From NCBI RefSeq assembly GCF_016765795.1, contig NZ_JAESVP010000002.1, forward strand, positions 372,001 to 436,000: a stretch of 64,000 nucleotides of DNA, read 5' to 3'. This document shows positions 8,800 to 19,902 of the stretch, piece after piece; position 1 is the first letter of the stretch, and every line of letters starts with the position of its first letter. The notes below the pieces were generated by a model. The model was given only the letters and a program-made list of their open reading frames with translations, did not search any database and was not told where the DNA came from. Position numbers and translations under genes: made by a program. Origin of the DNA: Fuscibacter oryzae (GTDB taxonomy: Bacteria > Pseudomonadota > Alphaproteobacteria > Rhodobacterales > Rhodobacteraceae).

Positions 8800-10139
8800 T
8801 TTCCGATCTTCCAGAAGACGAAGATGACTTTGATCTGCCGTTCGAACAGGACGGCGGGATTGAGGCGTATGAGACAGAAGGCGCACGCACCCGCGCCTGG
8901 ATTGTTCATCCTGAACTGAAGGGCGCGCAGACCCGCCGTCTTGCCGATCATGCGCTGGCCGAAGCCGTCAGTCTGGCCGATGCCCTGCCGGGGCTGGAGG
9001 TTCTGGGGTCCGAGGTGGTGCGCCTGTCGCGGGTGCATCCGGGCACGCTGTTCGGCTCCGGCAAGGTTGAGGAGCTTGGTGCGCGGTTCAAGGCCGCCGA
9101 GGTGGGGCTGGTACTGGTGGACGGCATCGTTTCGCCCATCCAGCAGCGCAATCTGGAAAAGGAATGGGGCGTCAAGCTGCTGGATCGCACCAGCCTGATC
9201 CTTGAAATTTTCGCCGACCGCGCCCGCACCCGCGAAGGGGTGTTGCAGGTCGAACTGGCGGCCCTGTCCTATCAGCGTAGCCGTCTGGTCCGCGCCTGGA
9301 CTCACCTGGAACGCCAGCGCGGCGGCTTTGGCTTCGTGGGCGGGCCGGGCGAGACGCAGAAAGAGGCTGACCGCCGCGCGATTGACGATCAGGTCATCCG
9401 GCTGAAGAAACAGTTGGAGCGTGTGGTGAAAACCCGCGAACTGCACCGCGCCGCCCGGCGCAAGGTGCCGTTTCCGGTGGTGGCGCTGGTCGGCTATACC
9501 AATGCCGGAAAGTCCACGCTTTTCAACCGCATGACCGGGGCTGATGTGCTGGCCAAGGACATGCTTTTTGCCACGCTGGACCCTACGATGCGGGCGATTG
9601 TGCTGCCTTCGGGGCGCAAGATCATCGCCTCTGATACCGTGGGGTTTATCAGCGATCTGCCGACGCAACTGGTTGCCGCCTTTCGCGCCACGCTGGAAGA
9701 GGTGCTGGAGGCCGATCTGGTGCTGCATGTCCGCGACATCAGCCACCCTGAATCGGCGGAACAGGCGGCGGATGTGGCCGACATCCTGTCCTCGCTGGGC
9801 ATGGACAAGGCCGTGCCGATGTTCGAGGTCTGGAACAAACTGGATCTGGTGGACCCTGGCCAGCACGAGGCGCTGGCCGTGCAGGCCGCCAACCGAGAGG
9901 GCGTGTTCCCGATCTCGGCGTTGACGGGCGAGGGGCTGCCCGCGCTGCTCGACACGATTTCAGCGGCCTTTGACGAAGAGAAATCTGAACGCGACCTGAC
10001 CCTCGGCTTTGCCGATGGCAAGCGGCGCGCCTGGCTGCATCAGGAAGGCGTGGTCACGTCCGAAGAGCAGGGCGAAGAGGGCTGGCAGATTGCCGTGCTA
10101 TGGACCGCCCGGCAGGAAAAGCGCTACCGCGAGTTGTGA
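8796..10139 (+). CDS. hflX: Ribosome-associated GTPase HflX (non-ATG start)
   Basis: About 446 residues. N-terminal HflX domain ([12 protein letters not shown] onward), helical linker, then a G domain with G1 [10 protein letters not shown]3 [10 protein letters not shown] and G4 NKLD. It splits stalled 70S ribosomes, and hfq-hflX is a classic gene pair. The reading frame contains no ATG, GTG or TTG between the in-frame stop at 8790 and a GTG at 9015. A start at 9015 would delete most of the conserved N-terminal domain. Translation probably starts at CTG 8796 or ATT 8799, both overlapping or abutting the hfq stop, with GAAGGTGA just upstream as Shine-Dalgarno. The boundary is inferred; the function is secure. 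Confidence 0.9.
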   Translation: MISDLPEDEDDFDLPFEQDGGIEAYETEGARTRAWIVHPELKGAQTRRLADHALAEAVSLADALPGLEVLGSEVVRLSRVHPGTLFGSGKVEELGARFKAAEVGLVLVDGIVSPIQQRNLEKEWGVKLLDRTSLILEIFADRARTREGVLQVELAALSYQRSRLVRAWTHLERQRGGFGFVGGPGETQKEADRRAIDDQVIRLKKQLERVVKTRELHRAARRKVPFPVVALVGYTNAGKSTLFNRMTGADVLAKDMLFATLDPTMRAIVLPSGRKIIASDTVGFISDLPTQLVAAFRATLEEVLEADLVLHVRDISHPESAEQAADVADILSSLGMDKAVPMFEVWNKLDLVDPGQHEALAVQAANREGVFPISALTGEGLPALLDTISAAFDEEKSERDLTLGFADGKRRAWLHQEGVVTSEEQGEEGWQIAVLWTARQEKRYREL

Positions 10140-10651
10140 CTGCGGCCCGGACGGGCCAGGCGCAGATAAACGCTGTCACACCATTCATCCCGCCATTGCA
10201 TGGTACGTTCGGCGCGGTGGGTTTCCTGAAACCCCAATCGTGCCAGCAACCCCAGCGAGGCCGCATTGCGCGGGTCCGCCTCTGCCGTCAGGTGATGGGT
10301 GTCGTGCCATGTGAACAGGTGTTCAATAATGGCCTCCATCACTTCGCGCGCATAGCCCTTGCCCCAGTGATCGGGGTGGAGCAGAAAGCCGACCTCTGGC
10401 ACCCGCCACATGCCGGCCTTGCCGATCACCCGACCCTCCAGTTCGATGACGAAATCATCGCCTCCGTTGGCGTTGTTCGCGATCATCCGGGCCAGATATT
10501 CGGCGGTGCGCTGTGGCGTTTCATGTTCCGGGTGCGCCCAATGGCGCATGGTCTGCGGCTGGCGCATGGCGTCATGCAGGTCGGCCACATCGGCCATCTG
10601 CGGCTTGCGCAGGGTCAGGCGCGCGGTAGTGATGCGGTCGGGGCGGATCAT
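10124..10651 (-). CDS. GNAT-family N-acetyltransferase
   Basis: 175 residues, RimJ/RimL-like GNAT domain: N-terminal TARLTLRKP strand, the acetyl-CoA binding segment around HWGKGYAREVMEAI, and the C-terminal LGFQ strand. Substrate (a small molecule or a protein N-terminus) cannot be assigned. Its ATG overlaps the stop of the upstream acylase gene (ATGA), so the two form a coupled pair. Its 3' end overlaps the end of hflX by 16 bp in convergent orientation. Confidence 0.9.
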   Translation of the reverse strand: MIRPDRITTARLTLRKPQMADVADLHDAMRQPQTMRHWAHPEHETPQRTAEYLARMIANNANGGDDFVIELEGRVIGKAGMWRVPEVGFLLHPDHWGKGYAREVMEAIIEHLFTWHDTHHLTAEADPRNAASLGLLARLGFQETHRAERTMQWRDEWCDSVYLRLARPGRSHNSR

Positions 10652-13119
10652 GGGGGGGCAGGTGTCAGCCAGGCGTCACCCACCGCGGCCGCACGGGCCA
10701 AGGCGGGGTCCAGGCTCATCGGAATGTATTCGCCGCGCCGCCAAAGCTCTGACTGGTCATCATAAAACCGCGACAGCGGGTGCCCCGACTGGCCGGTAGA
10801 AATGATGAAAACCGAGGAATCCGGGTCGGCAAAGTCATAGACCCCGCGATAGGCCCCGGCGTGCACGTTCAGGAACGGTTCGGCCCCATCGCCCTTGGTG
10901 CGCCCCCGCATCAGCGTGGTATCGCCGCCGCTGGTCGATTGGCGGATGTTGACGAAATAGCGCAGCACCGGCACATCGCCCAGAACCGGGTGATCATGCG
11001 CGGCCTGATGCGCATCGCCCCAGCGCCAGCTTTCGATGTTGGGGCCGTATTTCTCCGACAGGTTCAGCAGCGCCTCATCCAGCGAGCTGCGGGCAATATC
11101 GGTGCAGGTTTCCACGGGTGCGGACTGGATGACATCACACCAGACCGAAGCACCACCCTCATTTCTGAACACACGTTCAACAAACAAAGGCTCAATATGG
11201 GTGAACTTATCGGCCATCGGGCCGATTTCATCCCGAAGCAAACGGTCTTGCAGCACGCGCAACCATTCTTCGGCAATCAGCGGTTCTGGCAGATGTTCAT
11301 TCATCTCGCCGTTCCATTCCGCCATCAGCTTCAGCGCGGTCTGGCGCTGGCGTTCGGGCGTGCCCTCGGGGGCGGCATCGCCGGTGAACCACAGATCGGC
11401 CCCGATCAGCGGCAAAAGATTGCGGGCGGTGGGGTCCACGGTATCAAGCTGCGCCTCGATGAAACTTTCGCGGGTATGCACCTCGCGGGTTTTCATCAGC
11501 GCCAGCCAGCGCTGGATGCGCTGGGTGTCGCCCCAGTCGAATGACACATGCAGCGGGAAGGGGCGGTCGATGATCTTGTTGTTAGTGTTGCCCAGCAATC
11601 CCGAACCGGGGTTCACAAAGCGCGGGTTGTCCTCATAGGGCAGCATCCCGGTCCAGCGGTTCTTGCCCTCCCATCCCGGCGCGGGCATCCGGCCTTGGGT
11701 GCGGTGGCCGGGGTCGCGCGCGGGCATTGCGCCGATCAGTTGCAGGGCAATGCCGTTCTGGTCGGCCAGCATCAGGTTCTGGCTGGGGGCGATGAACAGG
11801 CGGCCTGCCTCGATCGCCTCATCGACCGAGGCAGAGGTCATCAGCCGCACCGCCGCCGTCATCGAAGTGTCCTTGTCCGACAGCGCCGTCCATTCCAGCG
11901 CCGCCACATGGCCCGCAGGCGTCACCGATTGCAGGTCATAATGGCTGCCGGGCAGGATCGGACCGCTTTCGCTCCACCTTTGGGTGATGGTGACGGGGGG
12001 CGCATCTTTCACAGTGATGATGGTGCGCCGGGTAATGAAGGGCTTGGGGCCTTCGGGGGTCAAATATTCCTCGGGGTTGGCGGGATTGATCTTTTCGATC
12101 ACCACATCCTGATCGTCCAGATAGCTGGAGGTCAGCCCCCAGCCCAGCTTGTCACTGCGCCCGACCAGCACGATCGGCATGCCCGGAATCGTGCCGCCAA
12201 TTACCCCGCCCGTGGGCAGTTGCAGCCGCGCCAGATACCAGAAGGACGGCGCGGTCAGTTGCAGGTGCGGGTCATTGGCCAACAAGCTGCCCCCGGCGGC
12301 AGAGCGTTTCGGCACCGCCGCCCAGGCATTCGACGCGCCCGCGAAAGCTGCCGAATGAAACGGTGAGAGCGGGTCATCCAGATAGGCCAGCTTGCGCGGG
12401 TTGGCGGCGGGCATCGGCCCCGGCATCAGGCTGGCATAATCGGGCAGGGCGGCGACGGCGGGGTTCGGATCGTCCGCCAACAGGTCGCGCAAACGCTCTG
12501 GTGGCAAGATCAGCGACAGTTGCGCGCGCTGCACCTCTGATTCCAAATGGCTGGAAAGTTGCAGCGCCATCAGCTTTTGGATGGCAAGGCAGTCGGCGGG
12601 TGACCAGGCGGCGATCTCATTGGAAAAAAAGAAGAATTCTGGCGCGCCACGCCCGCGCGCACCCGAATTGACCTGTTCGATCCAGGCGTTGACCCCAGAG
12701 GAATAGGCCGCCAGCGCCGCCTTGGTGCGGTCGTCCTGCACCTCGACCGAGGTTTTGGCCAGCGTGTAAAGGTCAAGCCGCCGCATCAGCTCATCTATCT
12801 TTACCGTGCGCGTGCCGAACAGTTCCGACAGGCGGCCCTGGGCGGTGCGGCGCAGCATGGTCATCTGCCACAGCCGGTCTTGTGCATGAACAAAGCCAAG
12901 GGCGTAAAAGGCGTCCGCCTCGGTTTTGGCAAAGATATGCGGCACGTTGTTGTTGTTGCGCACGATCTCAACCGGCTGTTCAACGCCCGAGAGGGTGAAA
13001 TTCTCGTTATAATCCGGCAGCGAGCGCGTCAGAATCCAATAGGCCAGCAGCAACGCCACAACCCCCAGCACAACAAGGCCGGTGAACAGGCGCAAAAGCC
13101 AGCGGAACGCGAGGACCAT
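10648..13119 (-). CDS. Penicillin acylase family protein (membrane-anchored N-terminal nucleophile hydrolase)
   Basis: 823 residues. An uncleaved-looking N-terminal membrane segment (about 5-30) is followed by the alpha chain. The autocatalytic site is GASNAW (261-266), with Ser263 expected to become the beta-chain N-terminal nucleophile, and a long beta chain with NDPHL and IPGMPIVLVGR follows. Family members hydrolyse amide bonds in penicillins, cyclic imides or N-acyl-homoserine lactones; the substrate here is unknown. Predicted location is the periplasmic face of the inner membrane. It is followed without gap by a GNAT gene and is divergent from the dehydrogenase at 13199. Confidence 0.92.
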   Translation of the reverse strand: MVLAFRWLLRLFTGLVVLGVVALLLAYWILTRSLPDYNENFTLSGVEQPVEIVRNNNNVPHIFAKTEADAFYALGFVHAQDRLWQMTMLRRTAQGRLSELFGTRTVKIDELMRRLDLYTLAKTSVEVQDDRTKAALAAYSSGVNAWIEQVNSGARGRGAPEFFFFSNEIAAWSPADCLAIQKLMALQLSSHLESEVQRAQLSLILPPERLRDLLADDPNPAVAALPDYASLMPGPMPAANPRKLAYLDDPLSPFHSAAFAGASNAWAAVPKRSAAGGSLLANDPHLQLTAPSFWYLARLQLPTGGVIGGTIPGMPIVLVGRSDKLGWGLTSSYLDDQDVVIEKINPANPEEYLTPEGPKPFITRRTIITVKDAPPVTITQRWSESGPILPGSHYDLQSVTPAGHVAALEWTALSDKDTSMTAAVRLMTSASVDEAIEAGRLFIAPSQNLMLADQNGIALQLIGAMPARDPGHRTQGRMPAPGWEGKNRWTGMLPYEDNPRFVNPGSGLLGNTNNKIIDRPFPLHVSFDWGDTQRIQRWLALMKTREVHTRESFIEAQLDTVDPTARNLLPLIGADLWFTGDAAPEGTPERQRQTALKLMAEWNGEMNEHLPEPLIAEEWLRVLQDRLLRDEIGPMADKFTHIEPLFVERVFRNEGGASVWCDVIQSAPVETCTDIARSSLDEALLNLSEKYGPNIESWRWGDAHQAAHDHPVLGDVPVLRYFVNIRQSTSGGDTTLMRGRTKGDGAEPFLNVHAGAYRGVYDFADPDSSVFIISTGQSGHPLSRFYDDQSELWRRGEYIPMSLDPALARAAAVGDAWLTPAPP

Positions 13120-13198
13120 CGGGGGCTCCTTGACGGCAGGGACGCGATGCCTTCCTAGTCCGAAACCGGAATGGCGGCAATGCGATGGGGTTCACAGG

Positions 13199-14062
13199 AT
13201 GGCGAAGGTGGCGTTTCTGGGTCTGGGCGTGATGGGGTTCCCGATGGCGGGCCATCTTGCGGCCAAGGGGCATCAGGTGACGGTGTGGAATCGCAGCCCG
13301 GCCAAGGCGGCGGCTTGGGTGGAAAAGCACGGCCACAGCGCCGCGCCCACCGCCCGCGAGGCGGCAGCGGGGGCCGAGTTTGTCATGGCCTGCGTCGGCA
13401 ATGATGACGATCTGCGGCAGGTTTGCCTTGGCCCGGATGGCGCCTTTGCCGGTATGGCCAAGGGTGCGATCTTTGTCGATCACACCACGGTTTCAGCGGG
13501 TGTCACGCGCGAGATGGCGGCTGTCGCGGCCGGTCTTGGCCATGGCTATGTCGATGCGCCGGTCTCGGGCGGGCAGGCGGGGGCGGAAAACGGTGTCCTG
13601 TCCATCATGTGCGGCGGGGCCGACAGCGATTATGCCAAGGCAGAGCCCGTGCTGGCCGCCTATGCCCGCATTTGCCGCCGTCTGGGTGAGGTGGGGGCAG
13701 GCCAACTGGCCAAGATGATGAACCAGATCTGCATTGCCGGTCTGATGCAGGGTCTGTCAGAGGCGCTGGCTTTTGGTCAGAAGGCCGGGCTTGACTGTGC
13801 CGCCGTGGTTGAAGTGATCAGTCAGGGCGCTGCCGGGTCGTGGCAGATGCAGAACCGCCACAAGACCATGCTGGCCGATCAGTTCGATTTCGGCTTTGCG
13901 GTGGACTGGATGCGCAAGGATCTGAAAATCTGTCTGGAAACCGCCGACCAGATCGGGGCGCAACTGCCGGTGACCGCCTTGATCGATCAGTTCTACAAGG
14001 ATGTGCAATTGATGGGCGGCGGGCGGAACGACACCTCCAGCCTGATCCGGCGTCTGAAGTAA
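13199..14062 (+). CDS. NAD(P)-dependent beta-hydroxyacid dehydrogenase (3-hydroxyisobutyrate dehydrogenase family)
   Basis: 287 residues. Rossmann motif GLGVMGFPMAG at the N-terminus. The substrate-binding signature DAPVSGGQAGAENG sits near residue 120, and the catalytic lysine region GQLAKMMNQ near 170. These are hallmarks of the 3-hydroxyisobutyrate/2-hydroxy-3-oxopropionate/glyoxylate reductase family. The frame is open upstream to 13082, but that part overlaps the divergent acylase promoter region, so the ATG at 13199 is chosen. Exact substrate is undetermined. Confidence 0.92.
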   Translation: MAKVAFLGLGVMGFPMAGHLAAKGHQVTVWNRSPAKAAAWVEKHGHSAAPTAREAAAGAEFVMACVGNDDDLRQVCLGPDGAFAGMAKGAIFVDHTTVSAGVTREMAAVAAGLGHGYVDAPVSGGQAGAENGVLSIMCGGADSDYAKAEPVLAAYARICRRLGEVGAGQLAKMMNQICIAGLMQGLSEALAFGQKAGLDCAAVVEVISQGAAGSWQMQNRHKTMLADQFDFGFAVDWMRKDLKICLETADQIGAQLPVTALIDQFYKDVQLMGGGRNDTSSLIRRLK

Positions 14063-14082
14063 CCTTGGGCTTCAGCCTTCGG

Positions 14083-14170
14083 CCCGGAGTATCTGAAAAT
14101 GTGCAAGTTATTGGTAATTCACGACATTTGCCATTCTTGAAATACTCCGGGGTCCGGGGCGGCGCCCCGG
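14083..14170. repeat. Intergenic inverted-repeat element, copy 1
   Basis: Perfect 10-bp arms CCCGGAGTAT (14083-14092) and ATACTCCGGG (14142-14151) flank about 49 bp. A second GC hairpin, CCGGGGC-GGC-GCCCCGG, follows to about 14170. It lies between convergent genes. Related elements occur at 50434-50499 and 59835-59936. It looks like the dispersed intergenic repeat common in Rhodobacteraceae and may act as a bidirectional terminator; there is no T-run. Confidence 0.7.
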
Positions 14171-14180
14171 CGGCCGGGTG

Positions 14181-14732
14181 TCAGGGGATGATGCGGGTGT
14201 ATTTCACACCGGCAACCGAAGCCCCGGCGATCAGGCCCTGTTGGCCAAAGACCAGCGCCACCACCGGGTCAAGCTCGGTCGTCTCTTTGCCCAGCGACTG
14301 GCCCATTTCGGGCGTGGCATAGCGGATGTCAGCCCCTGCGGCCCAGCCGGGAGAGCGGCGGAATTCGGCAAGTGCCGCATCAGTGGTGAAAAACAGCGCA
14401 TGGGCATATTGCTGCGCGCCGATCTGCAAACCAAAGCTGGCCTTGGTGGAAGAATAGTAATCCACCGTCACATCGCGAATGCGCAGGGCACCGCGGCCAT
14501 AGCTGCCGCCAAAGCCAAAACCCGCCTCGGTCACCAGCGGCATGTAGAGAACGCCCGCCGACCGCGCGGCCAGGTCTTGCGTGCCCGGATAGCGCTGGAA
14601 CAGATAGTCGCGCGTCGCATTCACCCGCGCGTCGATCTGCGCCGATCCGTTCGACCCGATGCCATTGCCGCCAACGCAAGCCGACAGCGCCGCCGTGCCG
14701 CCGCCCAAAAGGACCAACCGTCTGGAAATCAT
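14181..14732 (-). CDS. SYLF (YSC84-like) domain lipoprotein
   Basis: 183 residues. The N-terminus MISRRLVLLGGG followed by LSAC is a lipoprotein signal with lipidation at Cys19. The remainder matches the SYLF/YSC84 lipid-binding domain: LFQRYPGTQDLAARSAGVL, then GFGFGGSYGRGAL, ASFGLQIGAQ and a Gly-rich end. Probably an outer- or inner-membrane periplasmic lipoprotein of unknown role. It is transcribed toward the repeat element at 14083-14170, in its own unit. Confidence 0.88.
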   Translation of the reverse strand: MISRRLVLLGGGTAALSACVGGNGIGSNGSAQIDARVNATRDYLFQRYPGTQDLAARSAGVLYMPLVTEAGFGFGGSYGRGALRIRDVTVDYYSSTKASFGLQIGAQQYAHALFFTTDAALAEFRRSPGWAAGADIRYATPEMGQSLGKETTELDPVVALVFGQQGLIAGASVAGVKYTRIIP

Positions 14733-14843
14733 GCCCGCCTCCTCGAAATAATGGGCAACTTATGTGCCCTTTGTTTCCGGCAAGTTACTTGTTTCGCGGC
14801 ACCCTGTCACCGGGTTGCGCGCGCAGTGGCGAAAATGTGCAAC

Positions 14844-15902
<1,059 letters not shown>

Positions 15903-15938
15903 TCAAGACGCAAAAGGGCGCAGGCAAGGGGCCGGGTC

Positions 15939-16463
15939 GTGGGTGTTTACAAGACCGTTCTGGAACTGATCGATCTTAGGTCGTTTTCCAACCTCTGGTA
16001 TTGGATCATGCTGGGGGTCATGTGGTCATCGGCCAGCCATTGGGTGCTGGGCGTTCCGTGGGACATGATCACCAAGGCGCAACGTCAGCCCGGTCAGGCG
16101 CAAACCGATGCGCTGGACCTGACGCGGATCAACATCGACCGGATGCTGGATATCATTGAAACCTCTGGCCTGTGGCTGATGGGGTTTGCGGCCTTTATGA
16201 TCACCGGGCTGGGGATGCTGGCCTTTTGGTATTGGGTTGAATTTGCGCAGGCTTTGCTGTTGCTGGTGGCCCCGCTTGGCATTCTGGTGATGATGTCGGT
16301 GCGGCGTGCGCGCAAGGTGCGCCTGCTGCTGGATCAGTGGCCGGTGGTCTACATTCAGTTGCGCAACCATAGAATTCTGGTGCAACTGCTTGGGATGATT
16401 TCAATTTTCATCACCTCGATGTTCGGCATGTGGCAAAACATGATGATTGGCGCCCCGTTCTGA
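15939..16463 (+). CDS. Small membrane protein (homologs labelled 'component of SufBCD complex')
   Basis: 174 residues from a GTG start (VGVYKTVLELIDLRSFSNLWYW). Hydrophobic segments lie near 18-40, 72-115 and 150-170. A much longer open frame reaches back to 14178, but that part is antisense to hemB and is not believed. I recognise the LRSFSNLWYW start from Rhodobacteraceae proteins annotated as a component of SufBCD complex; that label comes from annotation and nothing here proves it. It stops 1 bp before mfd, so the two are probably co-transcribed. Confidence 0.7.
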   Translation: MGVYKTVLELIDLRSFSNLWYWIMLGVMWSSASHWVLGVPWDMITKAQRQPGQAQTDALDLTRINIDRMLDIIETSGLWLMGFAAFMITGLGMLAFWYWVEFAQALLLLVAPLGILVMMSVRRARKVRLLLDQWPVVYIQLRNHRILVQLLGMISIFITSMFGMWQNMMIGAPF

Positions 16464-16464
16464 G

Positions 16465-19400
16465 ATGACAGGCCCGCGCATCATTCTGGGCGGCGCGCCA
16501 GAGGGCTATGACGCCCGGCTGCTGCTGAAGGAACTGGCCAAGGGTGCGCCGGTCCTGCACATCGCGCGCGATGACAAGCGGATGGAGGCGATGCGTGCGG
16601 CCCTTGCCGTCTATGCGCCCGGAACCGTGGTGTTGGACCTGCCAGCGTGGGATTGCCTTCCTTACGACCGTGTTTCCCCCAACCCCGAGATTTCGGCCCG
16701 CCGGATGGCGACGCTGGCCACGCTGGCGGGCGGTCTGTCGGGGGCCTTCGTGCTGCTGACCACAATGACCTCGGCCACCCAGCTGCTGCCCGCGCGGGAA
16801 ACGCTGCGCACTGCCAGCTTTGCCGCACGTCTTGGGGACAGGGTGGATGAGGGGCGCTTGCGCGGATTTCTGGCGCGGATGGGGTTCTCGCCGGTTTCCA
16901 CCGTGGCAGAGCCGGGCGACTACGCCATTCGCGGCGGCATTGTTGACCTGTGGCCGCCGGGCACGCGTGGGCCCATTCGGCTGGATTTCTTTGGCGATCA
17001 ACTGGATGGCATCCGCCGCTTTGACGCCACCACCCAGCGCACGGTCGAAAAGCTGACCGCCATCGAATTTGCGCCGATGTCAGAGGTGATTCTGGACGAG
17101 GCCGCTATCACCCGGTTTCGCCAGACCTATCGGGCAGAGTTCGGGGCAGGCGGGTCGGACGATCCGCTGTATGAGGCAGTTTCGGCGGGTCGCAAGCATC
17201 AGGGGATGGAACATTGGCTGCCCTTCTTCCATGCCCGTATGGAGACTTTGTTCGACTACCTGCCCGATGCCACCGTGATGCTGGACGATCAGGTTACGCC
17301 CGCCCGCCTGTCGCGGTGGGAGGGTATTGCTGACGCCTATGATGCCCGGCGCGAGGCAATGAACGCGCGTGGACGGATGGATTCGGTCTATAAACCCTGC
17401 CCGCCGGATCAGCTTTATCTTGACGATGCGGCGTGGGAGGATGCGCTGCGCGAGACCCGCGTCGTGCAACTGTCGCCCTTGGCGCAGGCTCCGGGGCCGG
17501 GTGTACTGGACGCAAGCGGGCGGATCGGGCGCAGTTTTGCGCCAGAGCGTCAGCAAGAGAATGTAAGCCTTTTTGGGGCTTTGGCAGACCATCTTAAAGC
17601 GTTGCTTCAAGATCGGCAGGTTGTTATCGCCTCTTGGTCCGAAGGGGCGCGCGAACGGCTGAAGGGGCTGTTGGAAGATCAGGGTCTGACCGGCACGCGT
17701 GAGGTGAAAGACTTCCGTGAAGTGCCTGATGGAAAAGGCGGATTGTTCCTGATGGTCTGGGCGCTGGAGGCGGGGTTCACCGCCCCCGGCCTTGCCGTAA
17801 TCAGCGAGCAGGACGTGCTGGGCGACCGTCTGGCCGCAAAGCCCCGGAAAAAGCGCAAGGCCGAGAATTTCCTGCGCGACGCCGAAAGCCTGTCGGTCGG
17901 CGATCTGGTGGTGCATGTCGAACATGGCGTCGGGCGCTATCTGGGGCTGGAAACCATCACCGCGCTAGGTGCCCCCCATGCCTGCGTGATGCTGGAATAT
18001 GCCGAGGGCGCAAAGCTTTACCTGCCGGTCGAGAATATCGAACTGCTGTCCCGATACGGGCATGAGGAAGGGCTGCTGGACAGGCTGGGCGGTGGCGCCT
18101 GGCAGGCCAAGAAGGCCAAGCTGAAAGAGCGCATCAAGGAGATTGCCGATCGTCTGATGCGGATTGCGGCTGAGCGTGCCCTGCGCCACGCGCCGATTCT
18201 GGAGGCTCCGCACAGTATTTGGGAGGCCTTTGCCGCCCGCTTTCCCTATCAGGAAACCGACGACCAGTTGGCCGCGATTGCCGATGTCGTGGCCGATCTG
18301 GAAAAGGGCAGCCCGATGGACCGCCTGATCGTCGGCGATGTCGGCTTTGGCAAAACCGAGGTGGCGATGCGCGCGGCCTTTGTCGCGGCGCTGTCAGGGA
18401 TGCAGGTGGCGGTGATCTGCCCGACGACGCTGCTGGCTCGCCAGCATTACCGCAGCTTTGCCGAACGGTTCCGGGGCTTTCCAGTGACCGTGCGGCCCCT
18501 GTCGCGCTTTGTCAGTGCCAAGGACGCCAATGCCACCCGCGCCGCGATGACCGATGGCACGGTGGATATTGTGGTTGGCACCCATGCCCTGCTGGCCAAG
18601 GGGGTGAAATTCAAGAACCTTGGCCTGCTGGTGATCGACGAGGAGCAACATTTCGGCGTGACTCACAAGGAACGCCTGAAAGAGATGCGGTCGGAGATTC
18701 ACGTTCTGACCCTGACCGCAACGCCGATTCCGCGCACCCTGCAACTGTCGCTGACCGGCGTGCGCGACCTGTCGATCATCGCCACCCCGCCGGTGGACCG
18801 CCTTGCGATCCGCACCTATGTTTCGGAATTCGATACAATCACGATCCGAGAGGCTTTGCTGCGCGAACATTATCGCGGCGGGCAAAGCTTTTTCGTCGTG
18901 CCACGCCTGTCCGACCTGCCGGATGTGGAAGAGTTCCTGAAGCTGCATGTGCCAGAGGTCAGCACCATCATCGCCCATGGCCAACTGGCGGCGGGTGACC
19001 TTGATCAGCGGATGAATGATTTCTACGACGGCAAGGCCGATGTGCTGCTGGCGACGACCATCGTGGAATCCGGTCTGGATATTCCCACTGCCAATACCAT
19101 GGTGGTCTGGCGCGCCGACATGTTCGGCCTTGGACAGTTGTACCAGATTCGCGGCCGTGTCGGCCGGTCGAAAACCCGCGCCTATTGCTTCCTGACAACC
19201 AAGCCGCGCCTGCCTCTGACCCCGCAGGCGCAAAAACGCCTGCGCCTGCTGGGCAGCCTCGACAGCCTGGGCGCTGGCTTCAACCTAGCCAGCCACGATC
19301 TTGACCTGCGCGGGGCCGGGAACCTCTTGGGCGAGGAGCAGTCGGGCCATATCAACGAGGTCGGCTATGAGCTGTATCAGCAGATGCTGGAAGAAACGAT

Positions 19401-19902
19401 TGCCAGGATCAAATCGGGTGAGATTGGCGGCCTGAGCGCGATTGACGATCAGTGGTCGCCGCAGATCAACTTGGGTGTGCCGGTGATGATCCCGGAAACC
19501 TATATCCCCGATCTCGATATCCGGCTTGGCCTTTATCGCCGCCTGTCGGGCCTTGCCAGCAAGGTGGAACTGGAAGGATTTGCGGCGGAGTTGATCGACC
19601 GTTTCGGCCCCATTCCAAAAGAGGTGAACACCCTGATGCTGATCGTGCGCATCAAGGCGATGTGCAAGCGGGCGGGGATCAGTCGGCTGGATGCGGGGCC
19701 GCGCGGGGCGACGGTGCAGTTTCACAATGACAAATTCGCCAACCCCGCGGGGCTGGTCGAATTCTTGCGCGATCAGGGGACCGGGGCCAAGGTGCAGGGC
19801 AACAAAATCGTGCTGACCGGAGAGATGAAACTTGAATCCGACCGGATCAAAGGCGCCTTCGCCATCGCCCGTGATTTGGCCGAAAAGGCCAAGGCGCGCT
19901 AG
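16465..19902 (+). CDS. mfd: Transcription-repair coupling factor Mfd
   Basis: 1145 residues. Removes RNA polymerase stalled at DNA lesions and recruits UvrA. Domain order: UvrB-like N-terminal module, RNA-polymerase-interacting domain (around [16 protein letters not shown], about 475-490), RecG-like SF2 helicase with Walker [10 protein letters not shown] (about 625-633) and DEEQ box (VIDEEQHFG, about 724), conserved [10 protein letters not shown], and C-terminal TRCF domain. ATG at 16465 ([10 protein letters not shown]) is preferred over the upstream in-frame start inside the previous gene. Its stop overlaps the end of the convergent MFS gene by 4 bp. Confidence 0.98.
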   Translation: MTGPRIILGGAPEGYDARLLLKELAKGAPVLHIARDDKRMEAMRAALAVYAPGTVVLDLPAWDCLPYDRVSPNPEISARRMATLATLAGGLSGAFVLLTTMTSATQLLPARETLRTASFAARLGDRVDEGRLRGFLARMGFSPVSTVAEPGDYAIRGGIVDLWPPGTRGPIRLDFFGDQLDGIRRFDATTQRTVEKLTAIEFAPMSEVILDEAAITRFRQTYRAEFGAGGSDDPLYEAVSAGRKHQGMEHWLPFFHARMETLFDYLPDATVMLDDQVTPARLSRWEGIADAYDARREAMNARGRMDSVYKPCPPDQLYLDDAAWEDALRETRVVQLSPLAQAPGPGVLDASGRIGRSFAPERQQENVSLFGALADHLKALLQDRQVVIASWSEGARERLKGLLEDQGLTGTREVKDFREVPDGKGGLFLMVWALEAGFTAPGLAVISEQDVLGDRLAAKPRKKRKAENFLRDAESLSVGDLVVHVEHGVGRYLGLETITALGAPHACVMLEYAEGAKLYLPVENIELLSRYGHEEGLLDRLGGGAWQAKKAKLKERIKEIADRLMRIAAERALRHAPILEAPHSIWEAFAARFPYQETDDQLAAIADVVADLEKGSPMDRLIVGDVGFGKTEVAMRAAFVAALSGMQVAVICPTTLLARQHYRSFAERFRGFPVTVRPLSRFVSAKDANATRAAMTDGTVDIVVGTHALLAKGVKFKNLGLLVIDEEQHFGVTHKERLKEMRSEIHVLTLTATPIPRTLQLSLTGVRDLSIIATPPVDRLAIRTYVSEFDTITIREALLREHYRGGQSFFVVPRLSDLPDVEEFLKLHVPEVSTIIAHGQLAAGDLDQRMNDFYDGKADVLLATTIVESGLDIPTANTMVVWRADMFGLGQLYQIRGRVGRSKTRAYCFLTTKPRLPLTPQAQKRLRLLGSLDSLGAGFNLASHDLDLRGAGNLLGEEQSGHINEVGYELYQQMLEETIARIKSGEIGGLSAIDDQWSPQINLGVPVMIPETYIPDLDIRLGLYRRLSGLASKVELEGFAAELIDRFGPIPKEVNTLMLIVRIKAMCKRAGISRLDAGPRGATVQFHNDKFANPAGLVEFLRDQGTGAKVQGNKIVLTGEMKLESDRIKGAFAIARDLAEKAKAR

